NCBI GenBank assembly: GCA_033239125.1
Contig: BSWB01000005.1
Location: forward strand, 146,874,494 to 146,938,493
Reading direction: 5' to 3'
DNA: 64,000 bases
DNA from: Fagopyrum homotropicum
Lineage: Eukaryota; Streptophyta; Magnoliopsida; Caryophyllales; Polygonaceae
The notes below the pieces were generated by a model, which saw only the letters and a program-made list of their open reading frames with translations, made no database searches and was not told the DNA's origin. The position numbers and the translations under genes were made by a program. Positions 1-11,290 of the stretch are shown one piece after another (the stretch's first letter is position 1; every line of letters starts with the position of its first letter).

Positions 1-247
1 GGTCGAACGCATCTCGAAGAAAACAAGATTCAAACAAACATATCACCACCTTTGCTCATTTTCTATACACAAAAGTTCACAGAATCCAATCCCATTACAG
101 TAAAACAAGCAACTAACGTAAACAACAGCCATAGATATATTTCTTACACTGCGTTCAAATGTCGTCTCCAAAATCGCGATCAACCACTCGTTAATCTATT
201 CATACACCTCGAATCAACATTTGAATCATCGTTCTTATTCTCAATCC
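1..247. other. 3' flank of the Ycf54-like gene
   Basis: No gene is supported here. It lies just beyond the stop codon of the minus-strand Ycf54-like gene and probably holds its 3' UTR and polyadenylation region. Short open frames on the plus strand have no recognisable domain. Confidence 0.5.
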
Positions 248-1188
248 TTACTGAGAACCAGGAGGAAGAAAGGCCTCCCACCATCCATACTCATACTTAG
301 GGTAAGGCGCCACCCAGTTTTCCGGCGTCTCAAACTCGATCTTAGTAGGATTCGAACCCAATGCTTCTTCTAAGCTTTCAGCTTCATAGCTTTCTGATAG
401 TACTCTATCCAACCTCAACTTCATATACCTGGCCCAAGACATCAAGATCACGGTTAGCTAACTAGAAATTGAAGGTGATGGAAACAAGGATTAGTTTCAT
501 ACGTGATCCATGGACCATTTGTGGATACCAGAGCCACAGCAGGGCGGTTGAGTCTGCTGCTGATGCTCGGAAACTTATCGAGAAATTTCGGTTCGATTAC
601 GAGCCAGAAATCCTGCTCTTGATTACGCTCACTGAAGAGTCGGAGCCTCTCCAACATGAGCTCCTTGAAATGCTCTTCTTCATCAAGCATGAATTTCGCA
701 TTCGCGATGACGAAGTAGTACTTGTTCTTCGTCTGATTCTGTACATGAATTAAGGAATAATCTCTTTTAATTTCTAATTTGCTATATAGTTAATAGGAAT
801 TTGGAGTCGGTAATGTGAATCTTAAAACCCTAAATTGAAGTAATAACATAGAAATTCTAATCTAGTAATGTGAAACACTATAGCATCTCAATTCTGGAAT
901 TACCGGAGCCCTAAAGTGAATTACGAACTAAAAGAGTAAGAGATAGAGAACCTGATCGGAGGAGCTAACAGCGGTGGTTTCAGAAGCGACGGCGGCATTC
1001 AGGGAGGGAGACGGATGAATTGAAGATAGTGAAGGAAGACGGAAATTAGCAGTTCGATTTTCACTAACAGGGATCAAAAATTGGGGTTTCTGTGTTTGGA
1101 GAGAACCCCAACCCGCCATAGCCATAGGCAAAGCAGAAGACGAAGAGCTAATGTGTACTACGCTGCTTGCCATGGGTATCATTTGCAT
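248..1188 (-). CDS. LCAA: Ycf54/LCAA-like plastid protein (Mg-protoporphyrin cyclase factor)
   Basis: Three exons on the minus strand: 1188-952, 738-503 and 428-248, with GT-AG introns, giving 217 residues. Residues 1-70 are rich in Ser and Ala with few acidic residues, as in a chloroplast transit peptide. The mature part holds the Ycf54 signature: a YYFVIANAKFML strand, an acidic helix with LDEEEHFKE, the QDFWLVIEPKFLDKFP segment, then VALVSTNGPWITYMKLRLDRVL. Ycf54 of cyanobacteria and its plant counterpart LCAA are known to be needed for stability and activity of the aerobic Mg-protoporphyrin IX monomethyl ester cyclase in chlorophyll synthesis. Intron 2 was placed because it restores the conserved strand across the ACG codon. 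The first Met is at 1188; a Met five codons later (MASS) could also start. Family assignment is firm; the plastid location is inferred. Confidence 0.9.
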
Positions 1189-1479
1189 TCACAGCATAAA
1201 AGCTCACCAGTCACCACGGGTCCTTGATGCGGGGAAGAGGAAGTTCGATTTCTGAGCTTAGATCGTGGTTATGAGTACATTGATTGAAGATAGTAACAGG
1301 CGAATTGCGAATATGTAAAATCTTATCCGTGAAGCATCTTATCAGTTCCAGACTTCCAGCTTGCAGGTTACTACAAAGATTTTTTTTTTAAAAAAATACT
1401 TAAGGTTAATTCAATATCTAACTTCTAAATCTTCGATTATTTGAGAAAGTTCACGTTAAATATGTGTTCAGATAAATCA

Positions 1480-1590
1480 ATTGTGTATGATTGACTTATT
1501 TGAAAATTTTGACCCCAACCCACTATTTTTTGACGATTCCGAACTTCGTATTCTCTTCTACAAGGATACTTTATGATGGACTACTTCTAG
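1480..1590 (+). pseudogene. LINE RNase H C-terminal remnant
   Basis: From about 1508 one frame reads FDPNPLFFDDSELRILFYKD. This matches, residue for residue at most positions, a second remnant on the opposite strand near 38.05 kb. Segments like this close the RNase H-like domain of plant non-LTR retrotransposon ORF2. Nothing else of the element is recognisable upstream. The identification rests on the internal match and on general resemblance, so it is moderate. Confidence 0.45.
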
Positions 1591-1599
1591 AAGATAGCA

Positions 1600-2285
1600 C
1601 TTTCGAAACGTTTTTTGTTTTAAAAAAAAAACGTCTAACTACTGAATTTTATTTCTTTTTTTTAAAGGAATTTTGATTCGAACGAAAAAAAGTTAGGCAG
1701 GGATCACTGGATCCCAAATATCGTTATCCAAAAAATTAAAACATTTTTCAACGGGGAAAGCAATACAATTAAACTAATATTGCAACCGTTAGCTAATCTA
1801 GGTAAAAGATCACAACGTTATTGGTATTGCCGAACATAAACAAATGACGAAACTAGACAACGCGGTTTGTTTTAAAAAAACATTGATATTGTTGCACGAG
1901 CTCGTGAGTAATGACACCGCAACATATGTTTGTTCAAGAGTATAACTACAAGTTGAGAATCCGTTTACAGAATCATCCGTTTTTGTTCACACTCCATGTC
2001 AACTTCAAGTCCTAAAACGTTCCCAAAAGTTTAGCATGAAAACCGTACAAAACCCTAAATTGGCTACAAATCATGGTTTTCGTTAACCCCACATTATTTA
2101 TGATGACTCCCGCGGTCATAATGTAACTGTCACTGTGCTTAGCGTCATCCTTGTTGATCATCATTCATCGCTCTTCCGGTCCTTCCCAACGTATTAGCCA
2201 TCTTTTTTACTCCGTAATAGTTACCATCTTTTGCATGCAAAATTAGGGTTCAAATATGTGTCGGATTGATACTGATGTTTTTTTT
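1600..2285. other. Intergenic, no gene seen
   Basis: AT-rich sequence with short homopolymers. I see no conserved coding frame, RNA gene or clear repeat structure. Confidence 0.4.
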
Positions 2286-2289
2286 TAAG

Positions 2290-2430
2290 TGTAAATGTGT
2301 AATGCATTAAAGTAGGTCAATCTCGGACAATATCCGAGATTCACTGCGAAAACCCACCTTCCAAGGAAACCAATGTCCAATAGGGTTCAACCGAGCCGCA
2401 AGGTGGGCTACAGCGTTCCCCTACGGTTTA
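2290..2430 (-). pseudogene. RNase H-like (LINE) C-terminal remnant
   Basis: On the minus strand one frame reads GNAVAHLAARLNPIG followed by a Trp-Pro-Trp stretch and an ILSEIDLL end. The NAVAH-LAA motif corresponds to the final helix of RVT_3/RNase H-like domains in plant LINEs, where Ala-Asn-x-x-Ala-His-x-Leu-Ala is usual. A stop codon sits just before it. It is a decayed fragment, of a different subfamily from the one near 1.5 kb. The GC-richer 2.5-2.8 kb stretch that follows contains imperfect repeats (two copies of aactcccccaaggt) and no coding frame. Confidence 0.45.
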
Positions 2431-3265
2431 CCTGCATAAAATTACAAGACTCAAAGAAATTGAAAGAATAACAATAGCATCAACAATCTGGCCCAAAGGG
2501 GACATCACAAAGTTGGGCTCTCGCGCTTAGTCCAGACCTTAAGGATGGCCTTCGTCTGATCACGAATAACTCCCCCAAGGTCAGGCCCAAAGTTAGGCGC
2601 AGGATGGCCTATCAGACGAATAACTCCCCCAAGGTTAGACCTCCCGCACATGATCCAACTATAATCTAGGGTTTAAGGGTCCCTAGGTACACTCGCATTG
2701 CCAGTGAGATTACAGGTCCCTAGGCACACTCGCAGTGAGAGTCGGGTTAGCGGTGCACCTAAGGTCCGCCCTCGCAGTACACTCAGTTTGATTTTTTCGT
2801 AATAAATTTGTTGGTCCAAATAAAATCATTTATGCAAATATTAAGCAACATAAAAAATAACATTCAACCAATGAAATATTCTGTTTTAGGTAGGCAAACC
2901 AAGATAATATTCTGCAGCCACCCAACAGCAACAACTTCCCCAAAATAGAGCGACATAATACGAGTGCATATTATTTTCCTCTGGCAGGATCCGTGTACAC
3001 GACAGCACTCAAAACAAAAAACATGTCAAATAATAGGAAATGGAATTCAATTAAACTCATCTACAAAAGGCAAACACAAACTAATTCTACTTTCTTTTCC
3101 ACACCATAAATAATTAACAATCTAACATAAAACAATACCAAGAAGAGATCACAATATATCAGTTGTTCATTATCCCCCAAAATAATTTTTCATCTGAATC
3201 TTGCTGATAATCTTTTACCCGAAATTCACAAGGTGTAAGTTCCTTTGGCTGCTTTCTCCCCTTTG

Positions 3266-6200
3266 TCAAGTGTTATTATTGAAGCAGCCGGTCACTCTAA
3301 GGTGGTCGGCAAGTCGGAGAACACTAGATTGCACCACATCAGCGTTTGGGGATACCGTGCTTGGTAGCTCAGGTACACAAACAGGCATGTATTGATCCCG
3401 GTCTTCAGAGGGATGGAAGAGGGAAAGCACAGCGCGGCAAAATATGAATCTGAAAAATTGTTGAATAATTCAATCAATTGTGTTATTAGTATTTTGGATG
3501 CATGTATTTGCATCAGCAGTGTTCAATGACGAAACAATAAGTGAATATATAACAGCATGAACAGGACATTCAGTAGTCGTGATTGACTGATTGGAGTATA
3601 GAAATACAATAGACAACAACATATTATGCACATCTACACAGGGTCAGATGCTTCTTAAGTATTAGTTCACAACTGCAATTATAGGTTTTAGAAAGGCCCG
3701 AGGTACTCCTATTGCAAAAACTATTAAGTGAATATATAACATCATCAACAGGACATATCTTGTAATGATAAAGTGCACATCAAACAATATGGGAAAATAC
3801 ACACTTATTTAAAATATGGACCTTCCAAAATACTTTTGCTATTTTGGAAGTGCATAGTCTGTAGAAAAAATGCACACTTTTAAATGTGCATTTTTTGCAT
3901 ACAATCTATGGACATTTAGTTATATATGTATGTACTGACCTCCAAAAGTGAAAAAGACAAGGCTCGGTTAGACTGGCCGATAAACAAAGTCAAATTCTAA
4001 ATGTTGTGCCTATGGTACTTTAAACAAAGTATAATTCACCTCTGCGGAACCTTGAGATTGTGCAACTTCTAACATCACTTAATCCATGGAATTTTCATTT
4101 TTGTCAGAGGACATACCTAAGGATAAGTCTGCGCATGAATGGATCAGAAAGAACTTGTGCCCAGACAATGTCAATGTTCGGTGTTGTACAAAGTATGACC
4201 TCCCACTTAGAGAAGGAGTTGGAAACTAATATTTCAGCTTCCTCATAAATTTCCTGAGAAGCACAAAATTACAGAAGGAATGAAGATTATAATTTATAAC
4301 TTCTTCATAAAGTATTAGAAAGAACTTGTCAGCATCTCACCGAATCACCGTCGAAGGAAGAGAGTCCAACCAATTGACAGAATGCTAGTACAGGAGCAGT
4401 GAGGAAAAGGGTGAATTGACTTCCACCTTGTTTAACTTCTGATGTGTTCTTGAAAGTTTGTTTCGAAGCGGAAAGTAGCAAAGCTACTGGCTCCCCTCTT
4501 TCTGAACCGTGTAGGATCTGTCAAAGATAAAACAACCGATTAAGGGACTGGGGAGAACCAACAGTGTGTGAGATTTTATAGTAACAAGTTCTATTCTTTC
4601 ATAATTGTATAATAGCAAGTAACAGTACATTATCACTAATTTATTTTCTCATGCACGAGCTGAATAACAAAATAGTTCGTATACTAACAGGGGTGAAACC
4701 TATTATACCAACTGTTGATCACGTTATTCATATTGACAACCCATTAACCTGACTGGATATTACAAGTATTGACAAACCTGCCTTGAATGCATTGCTTGTA
4801 TCACTGTCAATAACCAAGAAAAGAGGTCTTCTGGTGAAAGGAATCAAATCACCAGGGTAAATGTTATTGTAACCTGAAAATCCCAAACAAGAAGCACACT
4901 AAGGGATGGATTCAACAAGCCACTTGGGGGATAAGATTAACCTTTTCCCCTATAAAATGCTAATTATAGAATTATTGGATGACATTCAACATAACAGACC
5001 TCCATTAGCCCTTGGACCCAAGCAAAGATAATTTTCATAGTAACCACCCAAGTATCCTTTTTGGCAATTATGAGCATCAGGGAAAGAATTATGCTCGTGA
5101 GAGGCTTCTGGCACAACTTTAAGCTTTGAAGATCTCTTAGAGCCTCCAGAGATATCAACTTTTGGAACAGTAGAACAGCCGCCTGATAACAGCAGAAGAT
5201 AATCGCAATTTTAACAGATTTAGCAGATCTTTGTATTTAATTTTGGGGGATCTTACTAACCTGCAGATGATATATATATTAGCACAATTCTTTCCGGAGG
5301 AAGTTCCTCACATATTGTAGAAATGACCTGCCAAAAAAATGAAGCCATCGTGCAATCAAGTGAATATGACTATATTATATCACTCAATTGGAACTCTTTG
5401 AGATGAGAGAAACCACTATAATAGCTCCACAAAGACCATGTGCAACTCAAGCATGTAGTAGGTGGCTCTAGATCATGTTTCTAATAAAATTACAACATTA
5501 GTTATACTCACTGCAAGCAAGTGTGTCGCGGTCGGACGATAAAGAATAGCCTTCCTTGGATTTGGGGGCAAGGTTGGATCAGTTAACTCAACGGACAAGT
5601 TCATATCGATCAATCCAGAAGATCCAGAATAATCTTTTAAGCGCAGGTTCTCACTTGCTTCAACAAGATTCTTCTGGTAGAAAGATCCACTAGGTTCCCA
5701 TTCCAAAGATTGTAGCATCCTGTAGGTATCCAAAGTCAGTTCGGCAAACTTGACCTGAAAAGAACCATTTTTGCAAGTCAAGAAAATTTTCTTCGAGATC
5801 AATAATCATTCCTCAAAAATGATGAAAGATATGAGATGGAAGAAGACATGAAACTAGCACCTCATTTGGACGGTATCCGGTCAGTACAGCATCATGCAGC
5901 TTAAGCATCTTCCTTGCATGAAAACGAGCAATATATGTTGCGGAATCAGGATGGGCATCAAACATAGCACAATATCGTAGTGGCCTGCTATTAGTTGGAG
6001 GTGATTGGACTTTCATAAAATGAATGATTTCTTGCACCACTTGTTTCCATTCTTTAAAATTTGTTTCCTGATAAGCAAAATGTTTCAAATCAGCAAGGAA
6101 GCTGAGGGGAAGTATTCGATAAATCAACAAATGCTATCACAAACAGGAGCAGATGATAATGTGATACTAAGAATGAATCAAGGCCCATCACAAAATCACC

Positions 6201-7180
6201 AGGAGATTGCAATGCAAATATTGGGAAAGAATCAGAGAATTCTTGCAGCACAGATAATATATTTTATGTTTTTAATTTGCACTACAACCACATTACTTTT
6301 TGATGGTTTCTTCACTTGCCACTATATTGATATACGTTCTACCAGCCATTTATTGGTTATAGTGAAGTTGGCAGGGAAAAACAGCGTAGACAATGTGTGT
6401 AGAACTCCAAATCAATCTGATAATCAACATACGCCCTAGCTAGTGAAGCTAAAATTTAGAGGAATGACAAATCAATAATCTCAGCTTCGCTATTCTCCCT
6501 GGTTTTCCATATCATCCCTCCTTACTAGTAGAAGGAATCCCGCTTACTTGAGAAGGCAAAAACCTATAATCCTCATTTGTAAGCACTCCAAGTAGCAGGC
6601 TTGAAGAAAGGTAATAATTAGCCAAAAAGAAATCCAATTCAGACGAAAAAAGTCAAATTACCCGAAAATTAGCCTTGCTATCATCAACAAGAGCCTTGAA
6701 ATTGTCAACAAGAAGGCGAACCATCTCCCTCCGATTCAACAACAACGAGACCAGCAAAAACCTAGCGTAAAACCTCAACTCCTTAAACCTCACACTCAGA
6801 TCCTTCAATGATCCCTTTGACCCCTGAAAGTAACCTCTATACAGAATCGCCTCGTAGAAGACGTACGATTCAAGCAAAAACCTAGCCTCGCTGGTCCTCA
6901 TATACTGCCCGAAGTAGATCTGGCCAATTCGAGAAGCGATCTCTCCAATTTCCCACCTCTGTAGTCCCGATTCTACCAGCTTCACCCTGTTCTCCTGCTG
7001 AAACTTCCAAAGCCTCATGTACGCTTTGAACACCTTGTGAAAGTCATGTTCGCTCGCCGTTGCAGCTGCTCCTCCGGCTCCTCGGGCGGCATACGCCGGC
7101 GCATCCCGTACCCTAGCGAATTTCTTGTCCGCGCTCTCTACCAATGCCCGGAATACCGCCTGCGCGTCGTCCGTTGCCAT
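3266..7180 (-). CDS. SCAI: SCAI-family protein
   Basis: Nine exons on the minus strand: 7180-6662, 6067-5861, 5754-5512, 5327-5261, 5182-5000, 4873-4782, 4517-4341, 4253-4117 and 3449-3266, in phase throughout, encoding 602 residues. Animal SCAI is about the same length (606). Conserved blocks are visible in order: AYMRLWKFQQENRVKL and RWEIGEIASRIGQIYFGQY in exon 1, the RYYARF-type ELRFYARFLLVSLLLNRR block, VKFAELTLDTYRMLQSLE, RPTATHLLA, ELPPERIVLIYISSAG, PFTRRPLFLVIDSD, LFLTAPVLAFCQLVGLSS, and a C-terminal RFIFCRAVLSLF. In animals SCAI represses MRTF/SRF transcription and binds 53BP1 in DNA-break repair; a plant role is not settled. Intron 6 has a GC donor (AAG|GCAGGT at 4781). The start is the only in-frame Met before the conserved block. 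Confidence 0.93.
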
Positions 7181-7700
7181 CTCATCCGTATTTCAACTCG
7201 GCCACCGCACCCGTACCCGACGTTGACGATACCTTGATTCACTAATTCTGTTCTCGCTGCTGCTGGCTATGGTCTCAGCTACGAACTGATATCAAAATCC
7301 TAATTCCTTCTTTATTATGCCGCTCCTATTTTAATTGTAATGATGATGAGAAACTCGAAGAGACTATCAATGGCGGCGTTGGATGGAGAGTTGGGAAATT
7401 TGGTGATCTGAGCTGTGAGCCAGTGAGGGGCACGTTGGGGATTGCGAATTTTAGGGTACCAGAAAGGAAGTAGAAGAGGAGGAGAGGTGAAGTGATTGTG
7501 TGTGGACCGGTGCATATTAGAATTCATTTTCTTAAATCTTGACCGTTCGTTTAGGTTTCACCGAGAGTAGATCGGGCGGTATGACTTTGCCGAGAAGAAC
7601 GGACGGATGGTTGTGCTTCTCCAGTTCTCTACAAACTTTTGTGATTTGTCGCCTTTTATTGTGTCTTTAAAATGTTTATTTTTCTTATTTAATTTCAGTC
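7181..7700. promoter_or_regulatory. Presumed 5' UTR and promoter of the SCAI gene
   Basis: This is the first 0.5 kb upstream of the minus-strand SCAI start. It is less AT-rich than the DNA further out, and no coding domain is visible. The promoter role is inferred from position only; no TATA box or transcription start could be fixed. Confidence 0.3.
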
Positions 7701-7763
7701 TCGTTTAAAGGGAAACAGAAAAATTGAAGAGTGATATTAATTGGAGCCAGCAAAAACGACGGC

Positions 7764-7894
7764 AGAGTCGGACTCCACCTGCACGAGGGCTGGTGCGAAG
7801 GAGCTCGGCCCAACGAACGCGGAGTCCGACTACGTTTGGGCCGAGCGCAATGGGTATGCGCGCCAGCCCACGCGCAGTCGGACTTAGTCGGACT
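7764..7894. repeat. GC-rich block with four GTCGGACT octamers
   Basis: The octamer GTCGGACT occurs at 7767-7774, 7877-7884 and 7887-7894, and inverted at 7823-7830. The block is strongly GC- and CpG-rich within AT-rich flanks, and is followed by CCCTATTTAGGG and a pyrimidine-rich stretch at 7940-7990. It could be the edge of an LTR or a promoter-like fragment. An open frame through it has no recognisable domain. Confidence 0.45.
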
Positions 7895-8029
7895 TTGTCT
7901 GCGCGTCGGCCCTATTTAGGGCAAACGCATGCAGGCAGAGCCTTCTTTTCTTCTTGTCTGAACAGCTCTTCTTCGATCAATTTTTCTCCGAAGTTGATAT
8001 TACCGAAACCCGAACCCAAACCCTTATGT

Positions 8030-8190
8030 TTTATTTTGTGAATTATCCATCTCAGGTCCGGGCTTCACACCATGCTCCATGATATTTGTAGTTTGTTGTT
8101 TATATATGTTTTATTTTGTTTTTATTAAACTTTAGTTTTATTTTGTGAATTCTTCACTTGTTTTTATTTTATGAATTATCCATTTGAGTT
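8030..8190. repeat. Degenerate tandem copies around 'gaattatccat'
   Basis: The phrase ttttattttgtgaattatcc near 8031 recurs with one change near 8163, and a third related copy (gttttattttgtgaattctt) lies near 8131. These are short local duplications with no coding content. Confidence 0.4.
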
Positions 8191-8479
8191 TTTTTTTTAT
8201 ATAATTATTTAATTGCACTCCCGGTAAATAAAATCAAAATATAAAGTACCATCAAAATGAAGTAGTTCTTACATGATGAAAACAATATATCAAAAGGACT
8301 AAAACATGATGACAACAATATATCAAGACGACTAATGATATCCTCCACTAATCTCCCGGGGACGACGTAACTCCTCGTAACAATATATCCTTGCAATGAA
8401 CGGCGAATCGGGGGAGTCAACCTTTAGATTCATTCTAAGAAACCAACATGCATCAACTATCTCCCTAGGATATGGACAA

Positions 8480-8839
8480 TGTGGAAACATATCAGTCCTC
8501 CATGCTAAAGCATGAGCGCTACGGGAGGGCTTGATCAAAGAATGTGATCTGGAGAACAATAAACTTGAAATTGAAGGAGATAATTTTGCAATTATCAATT
8601 CTATTAAACAAATATGAAAACTCCCATGGGAACTTGATCTCATCATTTCAGATATTTCTAACATTCTAATCAGTTTCCAACACGTCAAGATACAACACGT
8701 CTTCAGGGAAGTCAACAGTGTTGCCGAGAAGCTCGCGTAATTGGGACACAACTACCCACTTGGTTGCCCATCGATCCCCCTCCAGGTGGTCGATTTCATC
8801 CAGAAGGATGCTTTAGGTTGGAGAGTCTCGAGAAGATGA
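8480..8839 (+). pseudogene. Decayed LINE/RNase H-like domain
   Basis: The plus strand reads an RNase H-like (RVT_3) domain with stops: LHAKA, stop, ALREGLIKECDLENNKLEIE, GDNFAIINSIKQI, stop, LPWELDLIISDISNIL, then HVKIQHVFREVNSVAEKLA, stop, and a tail ending VVDFIQKDALGW before a TGA at 8837-8839. The ALREGL, EGDN and FREVNSVAEKLA motifs are typical of plant non-LTR retrotransposon RNase H and of RNase H-like genes derived from them. Three internal stops show it is dead. It is unusual here in spanning nearly the whole domain. Confidence 0.65.
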
Positions 8840-9275
8840 TATAACCTAATCGCTTACCGTATAGTATAAAAAAAAAACCCTACAAATATCAAATTACAAA
8901 AAAAGGTTATTGAATATTGAGTTTAAATACAATAAATTGATTGAAAACAAAACGTCGACTAACCGGTACAAAGTGTGTGTTGTTTGATATAAACGCTATC
9001 GAACAAATGATTGTAGGGGCCTCTTGGTTAGGAGTGTTGGGTCATAGGTAGGAGTGTCGCAAATATGGTCTAAAGGACAACCAATGCAATCTTATAATAT
9101 GTGGTTGCTGCACATGCGACAATAGGTATTTTTATTCAATGTTCTTCAGGATACGGAGACTGACACGTCCAATAAACGTTTCGAAGGACTTTTTCAAGTT
9201 GACTAAGGACGACACACTACAAAGATTAACAAGTAAAACGTCGTTAAAATCAAGGATGCTAATTAAAACGTAACT

Positions 9276-9536
9276 TTATGAAATAATAACTACCTTCGAA
9301 TACAATACTCTTCTCAAACTTAACTTCATGAGCATATCCCTCCGTATTACCAAGTAATCTTCATCCGAGAATCCCAAAATCGCGGAAATTGCTCTATATC
9401 CACAGTGACCGTCTCCTCCTACGTTGATTGCTCTCGATACATATGGCTTCATAAACTTTGGGAATTCTCCTTGTCTCCAACGAAATTCTCTTCTTATTGA
9501 TCTCGAGTCGGGATGTGAAATAAAGAAATCAATCAC
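9276..9536 (-). pseudogene. OTU-like cysteine protease fragment, probably transposon-derived
   Basis: The minus strand encodes about 86 residues with INVGGDGHCGYRAISAILGF followed by DYLVIRRDML. The D-G-x-C-x-[FY]-R-A-[IV] core is the catalytic Asp/Cys block of OTU domains. In plants, isolated OTU pieces of this shape often occur within Mutator-like elements or related repeats. The distal catalytic His part is not seen, so only the N-terminal half survives. No host gene structure (splice sites, further exons) is apparent around it. Confidence 0.5.
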
Positions 9537-9559
9537 CTCCTCACAATCCGGTTTTCTTT

Positions 9560-10370
9560 GCGGTTATAACTATGCATTTTACCCCAAAGTAAACATTAGT
9601 TAGGAGTGTAAGCAATGTAGTTGAAACTCGGTTAAATTTTTAAAAAACTATACTATTGTTGCGAGTACGTCTCATAAACATAGTTTGACTTCTCCTTCAG
9701 ATATCATATGAATAGTTGAATTTTATTTTGGATTTAAACTCATAGCTGACTTCTACTCCAGTTCTACAAACATAAAGATCAACTGAAACACTGACAAGTA
9801 CCGTCTACGCCTACTTGTCTCAAATTTACTAGATCTCAAATATACAAGGAGAAAATGAATTACATATGACTTGAGGTGGTGAATTTTGTTACTTTGTTTA
9901 TAAGATATTAGTCTATGTGTAGTAAGTGTCCATATTTATTTATATATATTATAATTGATATAGTACAATAAAATAACAAAATTTATTTATAAAACTTTTT
10001 TATGAACTATAAATCATTATTTATAAATAATAAAAAAATATCAGTTATTTTTTCATTGATAACATTGACTAAATGTCTTTAATATATTCCAAATGTATCC
10101 AATATTATATTTAGTTGTTGTTTTCATAATTAATGAGATGGTTTTGTCGTGGGGGCGTGGGGCCAAATGGTAGTGTCAACCAAAGGCATATTGATATTGA
10201 TTATTGGTAGTATTTGGTAGTTGGATGGGAGAAGAGCATAAAATTGAAATCGATGTGACTTACATGGATTTTCTCTACTACTTGAATACAAAATCATGTG
10301 AAGACATATTGTACCAAACATGATGCGATAATTATATATTGCTTATTGATAAATGATAATGGGTAGGTAT
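9560..10370. other. Intergenic AT-rich DNA
   Basis: No gene, RNA or clear repeat border is visible. Short open frames lack conserved motifs. Confidence 0.4.
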
Positions 10371-10374
10371 GAGT

Positions 10375-10595
10375 CCGGTTTGAACCAAACCGTCAAACTT
10401 TCGGTTTAGGTTTGTCGATTTGGCCGCCGTTTTTTTTTTTAAAAAAATTTATTGTGCCAAACCGGCCGGTTTGGTACTCAAACTGGCAGTTATTGAACCA
10501 AACCGGTTAACTGCCAGTTTGGTCTACTTTCAATTTTTTTTTTCTACAAACCGGCGGTTTGAGTCTAGCCGGTTTAGGTTTAATAATGGATATAT
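10375..10595. repeat. CCGGTTT-rich repeat, possible hAT-type MITE
   Basis: The words aaaccggtt, ccggtttgg and their complements recur about ten times in 220 bp, in both orientations, on either side of a poly-T/poly-A stretch at 10430-10447. This self-complementary, word-repeating design is common in plant hAT-derived MITEs. Terminal inverted repeats and a target duplication could not be fixed. Confidence 0.4.
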
Positions 10596-10616
10596 TTGGT
10601 CAAATATAAAAGGACA

Positions 10617-10830
10617 ATTTTGATAACTATGCCTTTTTGAAAAAATAGATTAGTAATCAGACTTTTTAATGTTTCAATTAAGTAAATATACCCCAACCTT
10701 TTGTATTTATTTTCAAATTCTACACACTCTTCACTCGAGGGGTACACTTACTAAACCCAAAATTAAAAAAAATCCTAGTAAACCAAATTATTTAAATATA
10801 AATTATGAGTTAAAGTTTAAAATTGTGGGA
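10617..10830 (+). repeat. Dispersed repeat, copy 1 (inverted partner at 22.74-23.02 kb)
   Basis: Words such as tttcaattaagtaaatatac, tatttattttcaaattctac and the gtacacttactaaac block recur as reverse complement between 22745 and 23015, in the same relative order. The two copies lie about 12 kb apart in inverted orientation. The right edge of this copy abuts the presumed Helitron start. Confidence 0.55.
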
Positions 10831-10974
10831 TTTTGTGGGTGAAACCGTAAAAGTGATAGAATAAGGTTGAAAAAACAATTTGTAATGATAAATATATTAT
10901 TATTAAAAGTGGTAATTACTCATGTCATCAAGATAAGTACAACATCTTACTAACCTATAATTTTAGCTTTTTGG

Positions 10975-11290
10975 GAGCACTAAATGCTTCATAATAATAT
11001 CATATTTTGCTTCATATTAAGTTCATATTTTGGCCTATATCACCCAATTAAATCTCCAAATTAAACCTTCATTTTTGTAACTCCTAACATTGACTACCCA
11101 ATTAACTTTTAATATTCACTTCATATTTAACACCATATTTTGCTTCACATTAAGTTCATATTTAATCCTATACCACCCAATAAAATCTTCAAATTAAGAA
11201 TTTATTTTTGTAACTCCTATGGTTGTAACTCCTAATATTGACTACCTAATTGACTACCCAATTAACTCCTAATATTGACTTCATATTTAA
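10975..11290 (+). repeat. Left arm of inverted repeat inside the Helitron
   Basis: Starting at gagcactaaatgctt, this arm reads tcatattttggcctatatca and then cctaacattgactacccaat, and is matched by its reverse complement ending at 12568. It contains partly repeated 'taactcctaa...ttgactaccc' units. Confidence 0.75.

Noticed and set aside
6005..6439. 144-codon plus-strand frame
   Set aside because: Antisense to exon 2 and intron 1 of the SCAI gene; no domain or conserved motif.
7724..8041. 105-codon Arg/Ser/Pro-rich plus-strand frame
   Set aside because: Produced by the GC-rich octamer block; no domain, and it ends in low-complexity sequence.
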